From assembly GCA_030066975.1 (NCBI GenBank), contig JASJAO010000001.1, positions 1-64,000 on the forward strand: a DNA stretch of 64,000 nt, given 5' to 3'. Source of the DNA: Henriciella sp. (lineage in GTDB: Bacteria; Pseudomonadota; Alphaproteobacteria; Caulobacterales; Hyphomonadaceae). This document shows, in pieces, positions 15,789 to 24,384 of the stretch. Positions within the stretch are counted from its first letter, which is position 1; the number at the start of each line of letters is the position of its first letter. The notes under the pieces were generated by a model, which was not told the origin of the DNA, made no database searches, and was given only the letters and a program-made list of their open reading frames with translations. The position numbers and the translations under genes are program-made.

Positions 15789-17206
15789 CGATCCTGCACG
15801 CGCGCGATCCACGCACCGGACAGTTTGATTTCCAATTTGAGAGCACATCTCGCGGCGATGTTGAGCGGATCAGCAATCGCCTGCGTGCGGCGGGTCAGGA
15901 TTGGCAGGCGCTTGGTCTTGATGGCCGGATGGCCAAGCTTGGTGAGTTTTCCGACGCGCTGTCCCGTCATCAGGACGCGATTGCACAGCGCCTCAGCGTA
16001 GACACTGGACGCCGTGCCATCGCCGCACGTGAGGTAGATGGCGTCATTGGCGCAATCTTTGGCTGGCTCGCCCAGGCGCCAGACTTGCTGCCCGAAGGCT
16101 GGACCGAAGGGCGAACCAATTCGGCAATCCGCCATACCCCGCAATTTGTTCCGTATTCGCTTGTCGGCGTGATCAGCCCGTGGAATTTTCCACTGACGCT
16201 CAGCATGATCGACACGATCCCGGCGCTTTTGGCGGGGTGTACGGTGATGGTGAAACCCTCAGAAGTTACACCGCGTTTTGTCGACCCTCTAAATTTGGCC
16301 ATCGAAGAAGCCGGCCTCAAAGATGTCCTGAGTTTTGTCCAAGGCGATGGTGGAACCGGTGCAGCATTAATCGACCATGTCGATGCAATCTGTTTCACCG
16401 GATCTGTGGCCACGGGGCGCAAAGTCGCCTCTGCGGCCGCTGGAAACATGATCCCGGCTTTCCTGGAACTTGGTGGCAAAGACCCACTCATCGTGCTGGA
16501 AAGCGCTGATCTTGACAAAGCCACAGACGCCGCCTTGCGCGGTTCGGTTCTCTCAACAGGGCAAGCGTGTCAGTCGATCGAGCGGATCTATGTCGCGCGA
16601 TCTGTGCATGATGCTTTCCTGGAACAGCTAACTGAAAAAGCCAAAACCGTCACCCTCAACTGGCCAGATATCAGCCGCGGTCATCTCGGACCGGTCATTT
16701 TCGATCAGCAGGCCGATACGCTGCAGGCCCATATTGACGATGCAGTTGCCAAAGGCGCCCGCGTCCTCACCGGTGGAACTGTGGAGCATCATGGTGGTGG
16801 CAGGTGGCTTCTGCCAACCGTGCTCGCTGATGTCACCCACGAGATGGACGTGATGCGCGATGAGACGTTTGGGCCTATCCTGCCCGTGATGGCGTTTGAC
16901 ACGGTTGAGGAAACGATACGTCTTGCCAATGACACGGAGTTTGGACTGTCCGCCGCTGTGTTTGCCGGGACTTTGGAGGAAGCTGAAGTCGTCGGACGTC
17001 AGATCGAAGCAGGCGGTGTCTCGCTCAACGATGCGGCTCTGACCGCGCTCTTCCACGAGGCAGAGAAGCACAGTTTCAAACTCTCCGGCATGGGCGGCTC
17101 GCGTATGGGCCCCGCAGGCTTTCAGCGCTTCTTGCGCCGCAAGGCTTTAATTGCCAATACAGGTGCTCCGGCTCCGATCGAAGCCTTTGCCGAGGATGCC
17201 CCTTGA
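15785..17206 (+). CDS. NAD(P)-dependent aldehyde dehydrogenase
   Basis: 473 residues, full family length. Motifs: VGVISPWNFPLTLSMIDTIPALLAG and VKPSEVTP (cofactor site, residues about 127-163), FTGSVATGRKV, E228 in FLELGGKDP, catalytic C262 in STGQACQSIE. Converts an aldehyde to a carboxylic acid. It starts within the stop of the FAD oxidase gene (ATGA overlap) and is followed by an enoyl-CoA hydratase overlap, so the three are co-translated: alcohol to aldehyde to acid, then CoA chemistry. Confidence 0.93.
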   Translation: MTILHARDPRTGQFDFQFESTSRGDVERISNRLRAAGQDWQALGLDGRMAKLGEFSDALSRHQDAIAQRLSVDTGRRAIAAREVDGVIGAIFGWLAQAPDLLPEGWTEGRTNSAIRHTPQFVPYSLVGVISPWNFPLTLSMIDTIPALLAGCTVMVKPSEVTPRFVDPLNLAIEEAGLKDVLSFVQGDGGTGAALIDHVDAICFTGSVATGRKVASAAAGNMIPAFLELGGKDPLIVLESADLDKATDAALRGSVLSTGQACQSIERIYVARSVHDAFLEQLTEKAKTVTLNWPDISRGHLGPVIFDQQADTLQAHIDDAVAKGARVLTGGTVEHHGGGRWLLPTVLADVTHEMDVMRDETFGPILPVMAFDTVEETIRLANDTEFGLSAAVFAGTLEEAEVVGRQIEAGGVSLNDAALTALFHEAEKHSFKLSGMGGSRMGPAGFQRFLRRKALIANTGAPAPIEAFAEDAP

Positions 17207-17985
17207 CCGAAACGATCCGTCTCGACATTGCCCCGCCGCTTGGCGAAATCGTTCTGAATAAACCGGCTAAACGTAACGCCCTTTCAGTTGATATGTGGGC
17301 TGCCATTCCGGCCCTTGTCAACGAAGCAACGGCCAATCCAGACGTCAAAGTCCTCCTGATCCATGGCGGTGATGCTGGCGCCTTCGCCGCGGGTGCCGAT
17401 ATCTCCGAGTTTGAAACCATCTATGCCACACCCGAAAGCGCCAAAGCCTCCGGCGACACGATCGCTGCCGCGCTCAACGCGGTTGAAAACTGCCCCAAAC
17501 CGACCATCGCCGCGATTGACGGTGCCTGTATTGGCGGCGGGGTCAGCCTCGCCATGGCGTGTGATCTTCGCGTCGCCTCAGCGGGCAGTAAGTTTGGCGT
17601 GACGCCCGGCAAGCTCGGGCTGGTCTATCCCGCCGGTGACACACGTCGCCTGCTTGCCGCCATAGGCCCCGGCGCCACCAAAGACATCCTGTTTACCGGC
17701 CGTATCTTCATGGCCGACGAAGCCAAACAGATACAGCTGATTGATCGCCTCGCCCCCAAAGGTAAAGCGCTGAGCGCCGCGCGCACCTTCGCCGCAGAGA
17801 TCGCTGCCATCTCGCAATGGTCCACCCGAGCGACAAAAGCCATGATCAAAGGCCTCCAGTCCGGCTGGGACGACACTGACCAGAAAGCCGAGGCGCTGTT
17901 TCTGGAAGGCTTCTCAAACGAAGATTTCCAGGATGGCTATCGTGCGTTCCTAGAGAAACGCGCGGCGAAGTTTACGTTTGGCTGA
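17203..17985 (+). CDS. Enoyl-CoA hydratase/isomerase (crotonase) family protein
   Basis: 260 residues with a TTG start at 17203 overlapping the previous stop (TTGA). The crotonase oxyanion-hole segments are GDAGAFAAGADISEFE and IDGACIGGGVSLAMACDLRVA. The position usually holding a catalytic Glu in hydratases (PEIxLG) reads TPGKLGLVYPAGDTRRLL, so classical hydratase activity is doubtful and hydrolase, isomerase or C-C bond chemistry is possible. Ends the operon. A CoA ester must be made elsewhere, for example by the CaiB or PaaK-like enzymes in this window. Confidence 0.85.
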   Translation: MTETIRLDIAPPLGEIVLNKPAKRNALSVDMWAAIPALVNEATANPDVKVLLIHGGDAGAFAAGADISEFETIYATPESAKASGDTIAAALNAVENCPKPTIAAIDGACIGGGVSLAMACDLRVASAGSKFGVTPGKLGLVYPAGDTRRLLAAIGPGATKDILFTGRIFMADEAKQIQLIDRLAPKGKALSAARTFAAEIAAISQWSTRATKAMIKGLQSGWDDTDQKAEALFLEGFSNEDFQDGYRAFLEKRAAKFTFG

Positions 17986-18053
17986 GCGCAGTTTATGTCT
18001 GCGTTCGACGATAGCAGCAGCGGATGTCTCAAGGCCTTTGCTAACGGCGTTTT

Positions 18054-18950
18054 TCAATTCAGAACAGAAATGGAGCGAAGCCGATCTTTGGCATAGTCGA
18101 CAAATGTTCTGACCTTTGCTGGTGCGCGTCGTCCTTCGATGTGAACGAGGTGAATAGGCAGCGGGTCCGGCTCAACATTTTCCAAAACAGATTGTAACCG
18201 CCCAGACACAAGATCTGGTCCAACCTGGTACGATAAGACGCGACAAAGTCCCCAGCCCTGGCGTACAATTTCAATTGCTGATGCGACGCTACTGACCTTA
18301 AGCCGAGGGGCGATGCGGACCACATCCCGCCCGTCAGAGCCAAAGCGCCATTCCGGACCAGGACTGACAGGTGCTGCCGAGACAATTTGATGAGATGACA
18401 GGTCGGCTGGCGATTGCGGGATGCCATTTTGCTTAAAATAAGCGGGCGAGCCGCAGACAATGCGTCGGACTGATCCAACTCGCACAGCGGATAGGTTGGA
18501 CGTGGGCAGCGGTCCAATTCGAACGGCAACATCAAACCCCTCCTCGACCATGTTGACGACCCGATCGACCATCAGAACATCGGCGGTCACATCTGGAAAC
18601 GCGTCCAGATAATCAGTCAGGATCGGGGCGACATATAACCGTCCAAATTCGTTCGAACACGTGATTCGCAAACGGCCCCTGGGATTGGTCGCAGCACCTG
18701 ATGCGGCGGCATCAGCAGCTTGCAATTGAGAGAGGATATCGCGCGCGTCCTCAAGATAAGCGCGACCAACGTCCGTCAGCCGAACGCGCCGTGTTGTTCG
18801 AGTAAACAACCTTGCGCCTAGCCTTTGCTCCAACGCATTCACGCCTCGCGTTGCTGATGGCGCACTCAAGTTTAAGGCGCGGGCGCCACTCGCGAAACTT
18901 TCAGCCTCAGCAACGGCAACAAACACTTCGAGACTTTGGATCCGATCCAT
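18054..18950 (-). CDS. LysR-family transcriptional regulator
   Basis: 298 residues. The N-terminal LysR helix-turn-helix reads MDRIQSLEVFVAVAEAESFA, then GARALNLSAPSATRGVNALEQRLG; the effector domain starts near residue 90 (LRITCSNEFGRLYVAPILTDYL). It is divergent from the AhpD-like gene at 19089 across an AT-rich 138-bp region, the classic arrangement for a LysR protein controlling its neighbour. It belongs to the DsdC/AphB-like group of small-effector regulators. No GATATATC site is present, so it probably controls a separate two-gene circuit. Confidence 0.92.
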   Translation of the reverse strand: MDRIQSLEVFVAVAEAESFASGARALNLSAPSATRGVNALEQRLGARLFTRTTRRVRLTDVGRAYLEDARDILSQLQAADAAASGAATNPRGRLRITCSNEFGRLYVAPILTDYLDAFPDVTADVLMVDRVVNMVEEGFDVAVRIGPLPTSNLSAVRVGSVRRIVCGSPAYFKQNGIPQSPADLSSHQIVSAAPVSPGPEWRFGSDGRDVVRIAPRLKVSSVASAIEIVRQGWGLCRVLSYQVGPDLVSGRLQSVLENVEPDPLPIHLVHIEGRRAPAKVRTFVDYAKDRLRSISVLN

Positions 18951-19088
18951 TTATCCAACCACTTATTACTATCAATAACCAAAATAATAAATTTTAAAAT
19001 AAGTATATTCATTCTCTAAGTGATGCAATCTAATTTCACCTCACAGCCAAACGGCTGTCTCAGAACCTCAAACTTAAAGGAAGACATC

Positions 19089-19640
19089 ATGTCTCGCATC
19101 AACACTCCCGCTACTATCAACGACGCCCCAGAAGGCAGCCAGAACCTGCTTAAAGGTGTCGAAAAAATGCTCGGATCAGCACCAAACATGTTCCGCCTGA
19201 TCGGCAATAGCCCTGCGACGCTGGAAGGGTATCTTGGTCTCAATGGCGCGCTTGGCAAAGGCAAGATCAGCGCTGCTACACGTGAGCGTATTGCCCTGGC
19301 CATCGCCAACTATAATGGCTGCGACTATTGCAACAGTGCTCATACTTACCTCGGCCAGAACCTCGCAAAACTCAGCACAGCGGAAATTGAAGCCAACCGC
19401 GCAGGCCGTTCCACGGATGCGAAGGCGGACGCGGCAGTCCGGTTTGCGGTGAAAATTGCCGAAACACGCGGACGCGTTTCTGATCAGGATTTCGCTGAGG
19501 TACGCCTGGCGGGCTATTCAGACGCCGAATTGGTCGAGATCGTTGGCCATGTCGCACTCAATGTCCTGACAAATTATATCAATGAAGTGTTCCACACTGA
19601 GATTGATTTCCCTGTCTTTGAGGCGGCCCGCGCGGCTTAA
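19089..19640 (+). CDS. Carboxymuconolactone decarboxylase/AhpD-family protein
   Basis: 183 residues from ATG 19089, chosen for AGGAAG upstream; an in-frame start at 19020 is less likely. The active-site motif is CDYCNSAH in ALAIANYNGCDYCNSAHTYL, a CxxC typical of AhpD peroxidase partners. Likely a thiol-dependent peroxidase or redox helper. Divergent from LysR, which probably induces it under oxidative or compound stress. A hairpin at 19648-19679 follows. Confidence 0.88.
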   Translation: MSRINTPATINDAPEGSQNLLKGVEKMLGSAPNMFRLIGNSPATLEGYLGLNGALGKGKISAATRERIALAIANYNGCDYCNSAHTYLGQNLAKLSTAEIEANRAGRSTDAKADAAVRFAVKIAETRGRVSDQDFAEVRLAGYSDAELVEIVGHVALNVLTNYINEVFHTEIDFPVFEAARAA

Positions 19641-19647
19641 TTGGTGC

Positions 19648-19679
19648 GGACCGCGGTGTTTATCTGAATGCCGCGGTCC
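19648..19679. terminator. Hairpin, possible terminator
   Basis: A 9-bp perfect stem GGACCGCGG/CCGCGGTCC with a 14-base loop, 8 bp after the AhpD-like stop. There is no long T-run, so termination strength is uncertain. Confidence 0.5.
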
Positions 19680-19773
19680 AGCCAACGTCTCCACAAGAAC
19701 CCCGACAATGATTCAAAGCGGCAGGGACCGCAACACAACACACACTTTGCAAACCTCGGCCTGACTGGGCCAG

Positions 19774-19784
19774 CCCCCCCCCCC
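19774..19784. repeat. 11-C homopolymer tract
   Basis: Eleven consecutive C bases lie immediately before the AAGGA ribosome site of the Dps gene. Such tracts slip during replication, and in the 5' leader they could change promoter-to-start or leader spacing. Confidence 0.8.
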
Positions 19785-19799
19785 TTAAGGAACCTACTC

Positions 19800-20294
19800 A
19801 TGTACACCACACGTCTCGGCCTTGCCGACAATGCACGCAAAACGTCCATCGCACTCTTGCAAGCGGTCTTGATCGATACGCTTGAGCTGCGGCTTACAGT
19901 CAAGCAAGCACATTGGACGGTCCGTGGCCCTCGTTTCCAACAACTTCACGAATTATTTGACAGTTTCGTCGCCCCCTTGGATCAAGAGATCGACGAGATA
20001 GCTGAGCGGATCGCAACGCTAGGGGGTATACCCGACGGCCGATCAGGCTCGATCGCAGCCTCAACTCACTTGCAGGCCTACGAGCTCGATACCCGCGCAG
20101 GGCACGCGCATCTGATTGCTCTCGCAGACCGTTTTGCGACTCTGGGAGATACGGTGCGCAGCAGCATAGATGCCGCAGATCAGGCAGGCGACGCCGATAC
20201 GGCAGATCTGTTGACAGCAACCTCACGTTTTCTCGACAAATCTGTGTGGTTCCTCGAAGCGCATTTGAGTGTCGAAGGTGATGAACTTGAATAA
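19800..20294 (+). CDS. dps: Dps-family ferritin-like DNA-protection protein
   Basis: 164 residues from the ATG at 19800, with AAGGA 8 bp upstream. Dps ferroxidase ligands are visible in VKQAHWTVRGPRFQQLHELFDSF and PLDQEIDEIAERIATLGGIP. Forms a 12-subunit cage that oxidises and stores Fe(II) with H2O2 and protects DNA. The location next to the AhpD-like gene and LysR suggests a small oxidative-stress group embedded in the catabolic island. The 11-C tract in its leader is unusual. Confidence 0.9.
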   Translation: MYTTRLGLADNARKTSIALLQAVLIDTLELRLTVKQAHWTVRGPRFQQLHELFDSFVAPLDQEIDEIAERIATLGGIPDGRSGSIAASTHLQAYELDTRAGHAHLIALADRFATLGDTVRSSIDAADQAGDADTADLLTATSRFLDKSVWFLEAHLSVEGDELE

Positions 20295-20325
20295 GTCGTG
20301 CTGAATTGAGCCAAAGCCTGAAACC

Positions 20326-20361
20326 CCAGTTCAAATCTACCCAAATAGGAGTTTGAACTGG
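20326..20361. terminator. Bidirectional hairpin between convergent genes
   Basis: Perfect 10-bp stem CCAGTTCAAA/TTTGAACTGG with a 16-base loop, between the Dps stop (20294) and the amidase stop (20397). A T-rich tail is absent but placement fits termination for both. Confidence 0.55.
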
Positions 20362-20396
20362 CAGAGTTGCCTACTTTCCCCGAACCCCAAAGAGCA

Positions 20397-21620
20397 TCAC
20401 CCTTCGGCCTGCGGCAAGGGCGGCTTCCCAAACAAGTGCTCCAGTGCGGCAGCGACTTTCAGGGTCTCGCGATCAGCCCCTTCCGGGCCAATCACCTGAA
20501 CTGAGAGTGGCAGACCTGCTTCGCTAAGCCCCGTATAGATGGCTGTGGCAGGCAGAGCTGCAAAGTCTGCCCAGGCGGTAAAGTCCGCCTGATTGGCCGG
20601 TACAGGGTCGTCAAAGCTGAACGCTTCCTGTGGGGCTGTGGGGGCGATCACAAAATCGAGTTTATTCCAGACGTTTGTGGCGGCGGCGCGCACCTCGGCC
20701 ACATGCACATAGGCCGCTTCGATCTTCTCCTTGGGTTGACGAACGCCCCATCGCATAAGGTTTATAAACGTCTTAGAGAATCCCTCCAGTTCGGGCCCAT
20801 CAGCTGTCACGCCATGCACTTTCGCGCCCTCAATCTCAGAGATCAGCAGTCCGGCTCGGCGCGAGCGAGAATAGTCATAGACCGGCGGCGCAAACGGCAC
20901 GAGCACCGCCCCCGCCGCCTGCACGTGTGCGCAAGCAGAAGCAAAGCCGGCTTTCACAGCCTCGGTCAGCTCCACGTCACCGCCGCTATCCCAAAGACCG
21001 ATGCGCAAGCCTGTAAGTGACTTGGGCGCCAGCCCTGGCGGCGCACCCCAATCGGCCATCACGTGCATCGCCTGCCACAAGGTCTCCACATCGCGCGCCA
21101 GCGGGCCGACATGGTCAAGCGTGGTGGACAGCGCGATCACACCCTCCGTCGGCACCACTCCGGTTGTCGGCTTATGCCCCTGCACCCCGCAATAAGCTGC
21201 CGGAATGCGCACACTGCCCATTGTGTCTGACCCAAGCGCGACATCGCAGAGGCCCGCCGCTACGGCAGCCCCCGACCCGCCAGATGACCCGCCAGGTGTC
21301 ACACCCTCCGCCCACGGATTGTGGGTTCGGCCATAGAATTCATTGTCAGTTGTCGCGCCAAGCGCGCCCTCATGCATGTTGAGTGTGCCGAGCACAGTTC
21401 CACCTGCATCTCGGAGACGTTTCACCACAACGGCATCCACCTCAGCCATCTGTTTCGCATAAGCCTCAACACCGGCTGTCCAGGGCAGGCCTTTGACCGC
21501 AATGTTCGATTTTACGCCCCAACAGAGCCCCTCGCCTGGCGCCTCATCCGTCAAATCGACAAAGGCGTTCAGGCGCGGGTTATGCCGCGCAATCCGGGCG
21601 CGATAGTCAGGCCGTCTCAC
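20397..21620 (-). CDS. Amidase-signature family amidase
   Basis: 407 residues with a GTG start at 21620 overlapping the upstream stop (GTGA). The Ser-Ser-Lys triad is complete: Lys in WGVKSNIAVKG, the Ser-rich block TPGGSSGGSGAAVAAG and the nucleophile in LGSDTMGSVRIPAAYCG. It hydrolyses a carboxamide to acid and ammonia. Last gene of a four-gene minus-strand operon headed by two MmgE/PrpD proteins and a PaaK-like ligase. It could provide an amide-cleaving step for the compound the operon handles. Confidence 0.9.
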   Translation of the reverse strand: MRRPDYRARIARHNPRLNAFVDLTDEAPGEGLCWGVKSNIAVKGLPWTAGVEAYAKQMAEVDAVVVKRLRDAGGTVLGTLNMHEGALGATTDNEFYGRTHNPWAEGVTPGGSSGGSGAAVAAGLCDVALGSDTMGSVRIPAAYCGVQGHKPTTGVVPTEGVIALSTTLDHVGPLARDVETLWQAMHVMADWGAPPGLAPKSLTGLRIGLWDSGGDVELTEAVKAGFASACAHVQAAGAVLVPFAPPVYDYSRSRRAGLLISEIEGAKVHGVTADGPELEGFSKTFINLMRWGVRQPKEKIEAAYVHVAEVRAAATNVWNKLDFVIAPTAPQEAFSFDDPVPANQADFTAWADFAALPATAIYTGLSEAGLPLSVQVIGPEGADRETLKVAAALEHLFGKPPLPQAEG

Positions 21621-23011
21621 TTGAAACGCTCATCAATCAGGCGGATCGGCTTCTGTCGTACTTCGGTCTGGGTGAGTTGCGCAAGGTCGCCAGGACCAGA
21701 GAGTTCAACACCACAATCGATGCCAATCTTCTGTTTTAAAAGCGCTTTATACTTGCCAACTTCGCTGTCGCCGCGCGGGCCATTGACCTCGGCGCAGACG
21801 ATAAACTCGTCGCGCCCCGCGCCGTCGCGCTCGGCCCGGCAGATGAACTCCCCGGCAAAACTGTCAACTTCTTCGAGCAGCGGTCCCATCGCCTGCGGGA
21901 AGATATTGATGCCGCGAATCTTCACCATATTATCAGAGCGCCCGAGGAAACCCTCAATCCGTTTGAAGTTCAAACCCAGCGAAGACTGCCCCATCTTCAC
22001 CGCCGTCACATCATGGGTGTTAAACCGAATAGTCGGATAAATATCGTCCTTATAGAGACAGGTGCAAACCATATCACCGCTCGCGCCATCAGCCACCGGC
22101 GCGCCGCTATCAATGTCGCAAACCTCCAGATATTGCGCATCCTCCATGACATAAAGCCCGTCTCGGTCGGGGCCTTCCCCAGCGATACAGCCCGTATCGC
22201 CGACGCCGTACCAATCAAAGCACTCAACTCCGCCCCAGCTCTCCGACAGGCTGTCCTTGTCTTCGCGGCCAAGGTGGCCAGAGACCATACGGATCTTCAG
22301 ATCTTTGACCGGGTCAATCCCCTGCTCCACCGCGACCTTGGCGAGCTTCTTGATATAGTCGGCAAAGCCAACAATCACCGTCGCCCCAAAGTCGCGCATC
22401 AGTTCAACCTGACGCACAGAGCGGGTCTCAACCCCGGTTCCGGCGCTCATAAAGATGGCGCTCGTCCAATGGATCACCGCCTCGCGGACATAATGCCCGC
22501 CATTGATCATGCCATGTCCGTAAACAGAGTGCACGACATCATCTGGCCGCAAGCCTTGAAACCTGTAGAGCCGCCCGAGGAGCAGGTTCTGCGCCTCGCG
22601 TGATTTCGCCCCGAACAGAAGCACTTGCGGGGTGCCGGTCGTACCGGACGTCGTGTGCATGATCACAGGCGGGCGACCGTCGCTATGGCTCTCAAACCCG
22701 GCAAAATCGCCGAGCGGCGGTTTGCGCCCGATTGAGTCCATAATGTCGGACTTGTCGAACATGGGCAGGCTCGCCAGCGTCTCGAGCCCCTTAATGTCGC
22801 CGGGCTCTATCCCAGCATCGCCCCAGAGTTTCTGGTAGAACGGCACTTGCCAAGCGCGGTTCACACAACGGGCAAACAGCTTCTCCTGATGGGCACGGAT
22901 TTCGTCCTGGCTTTTTTGGGCGAAGCTAACGAAAGCGTCGCCGATTGGGTGGTCCGCTTGTAATGCATCCCAGTCGACGGAGTTGAAATAGGTTTTGTGC
23001 TCACCAGCCAT
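21617..23011 (-). CDS. Phenylacetate-CoA ligase-like AMP-forming ligase
   Basis: 464 residues. AMP-binding motif HTTSGTTGTPQVLLFG and the PaaK-like MSGHLGREDKDSLSESWG (MVSGHLGRE), C-terminal EGFLGRSDNMVKIRGINIFP. Activates an aryl- or branched-acid with ATP and CoA. Start ATG overlaps the upstream stop by ATGA. Because PaaK-type enzymes take mostly aryl acids, the operon could feed an aromatic or unsaturated acid into CoA metabolism. No loss of catalytic motifs seen. Confidence 0.88.
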   Translation of the reverse strand: MAGEHKTYFNSVDWDALQADHPIGDAFVSFAQKSQDEIRAHQEKLFARCVNRAWQVPFYQKLWGDAGIEPGDIKGLETLASLPMFDKSDIMDSIGRKPPLGDFAGFESHSDGRPPVIMHTTSGTTGTPQVLLFGAKSREAQNLLLGRLYRFQGLRPDDVVHSVYGHGMINGGHYVREAVIHWTSAIFMSAGTGVETRSVRQVELMRDFGATVIVGFADYIKKLAKVAVEQGIDPVKDLKIRMVSGHLGREDKDSLSESWGGVECFDWYGVGDTGCIAGEGPDRDGLYVMEDAQYLEVCDIDSGAPVADGASGDMVCTCLYKDDIYPTIRFNTHDVTAVKMGQSSLGLNFKRIEGFLGRSDNMVKIRGINIFPQAMGPLLEEVDSFAGEFICRAERDGAGRDEFIVCAEVNGPRGDSEVGKYKALLKQKIGIDCGVELSGPGDLAQLTQTEVRQKPIRLIDERFK

Positions 23012-24384
23012 CAGTCGGCCTCCTGTCCTGCGGCGAGGCGGCTGAGGATTGAGACATCCTCCAACGCCTCAAGATTTTTGGTCAATTCAATCAATCGATC
23101 GGCGATCTCGCAGCGCGGCGCGCCAAAGCCGAAATCGACACAGCTACGAAACTTGGCGAGATGAGCCTCTTCGCTCATGGGATCGGCGGGCGACCCGTAG
23201 AGGGCGTCAATCCGCGCTTCGACGGTGCGTCCATCCTTGAGGTGTGCAGTGGCAACTTGAGGAGTAAAGGCGGCCGCGTCAGGCGAGCCATCGTCGATGA
23301 CTTCGATGTTGGGCGCAAGCGACGCGATCTCGGGATCGCGCAGAGCTGTCTCACTAAAATCAGCAAGTCCCACAGTGCCTTTGGTTAAAGCCACCGCGCC
23401 GCAATATTGAAAGCAGAGCCGGGCGTAGTTTGCTGTCATATCCGACGCATAGGGCCGCCCGACCAAGCGTTGGATTAGCGGTGGAGCCTTTAGCGTAATA
23501 CGCTCGATCTCTGCAGGCGTTACACCTTGTTCACGCAGTTTCTGCATCAGCACAATGCCGCCCTGACACGCGCGGCCGGTCGGGAACGGCTTGTGGCTGA
23601 CCTCTGCGATACGCCAGACCTTGCCGAGCGACGCGATAACATCGGCTGGGTCGGCTTCATCCTCGAACAGGTTAAAATAGCCAAACGGGCCCTCAAGGCT
23701 ATCATGCGGGCCTTCCATTCCGGCCTCGGCGAGGTCGCAGGCCATGATCGCCCCGCGCGCCGCATTGCCGATCTGTATGGGCAGGGCTGGCTTGCCCTCG
23801 ACATGCGCCTGCATCGTCCCGGAATTGAATGCGAGGGCATAGCCGAGCGCATCTTTTGTCTGATCCGCCGTAAACTGACGAAGTCGGGCAAGCCCCAAAG
23901 TCGCCCCAAATATCCCGGCATTGGCCGGGCGGAAAAACTTGATCGGACTGGTCACGCTTACCCCAATCCCAGCCGCGAGATCCACCGCTACGGCAAGCGC
24001 CATGGCCAGCTCCCGGCCAGACACGTTGCTGCGCGCATCGGCCTCCGACATCAGCGCCGCCAGGATTGTCGCTAGTGGATGCACAACGGCCGGTTCATGC
24101 ACACAGTCATATTCCTGGCAGTGGATCTGAAAGCCATTGATGAAAGCCGCATTGGCAGGTGTCGTCGCAAAACTGCCCAGGCCCCAAACCTGCGCCGCGC
24201 CTTCACCGGCCCAATCGCCAGCCGCCTGGCGCACCCGCGCGGTGAGCGGCGCGCCTGCCCCGGCAATGCCAACGCCGAGCGTATCCAGCAAATAAGTCTT
24301 CACCGCCCGCAGTGCCGCGTCAGGCAAGTTCTCAAACCGCGTGCCCAGCCCGTGGGCGACGAAAGCGTCCACCATGCCCGTCAT
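23011..24384 (-). CDS. MmgE/PrpD-family protein (copy B)
   Basis: 457 residues from ATG 24384, which overlaps the previous stop (ATGA); 24423 is also open but lacks the overlap logic. Family blocks: LGTRFENLPDAALRAVKTYLLDTLG, GFQIHCQEYDCVHEPAVVHPL and EVSHKPFPTGRACQGGI. The family includes 2-methylcitrate dehydratase (PrpD), aconitate decarboxylase (CAD/IRG1) and other dehydratases and isomerases of polycarboxylic acids. It pairs with a divergent paralogue immediately upstream, so they may form a heteromer or act on successive substrates. Confidence 0.85.
   Translation of the reverse strand: MTGMVDAFVAHGLGTRFENLPDAALRAVKTYLLDTLGVGIAGAGAPLTARVRQAAGDWAGEGAAQVWGLGSFATTPANAAFINGFQIHCQEYDCVHEPAVVHPLATILAALMSEADARSNVSGRELAMALAVAVDLAAGIGVSVTSPIKFFRPANAGIFGATLGLARLRQFTADQTKDALGYALAFNSGTMQAHVEGKPALPIQIGNAARGAIMACDLAEAGMEGPHDSLEGPFGYFNLFEDEADPADVIASLGKVWRIAEVSHKPFPTGRACQGGIVLMQKLREQGVTPAEIERITLKAPPLIQRLVGRPYASDMTANYARLCFQYCGAVALTKGTVGLADFSETALRDPEIASLAPNIEVIDDGSPDAAAFTPQVATAHLKDGRTVEARIDALYGSPADPMSEEAHLAKFRSCVDFGFGAPRCEIADRLIELTKNLEALEDVSILSRLAAGQEAD

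Noticed and set aside
17986-18053. Weak CGCAG/CTGCG hairpin after the enoyl-CoA hydratase
   Set aside because: Only 5-bp stem without T-run; too weak to call a terminator.
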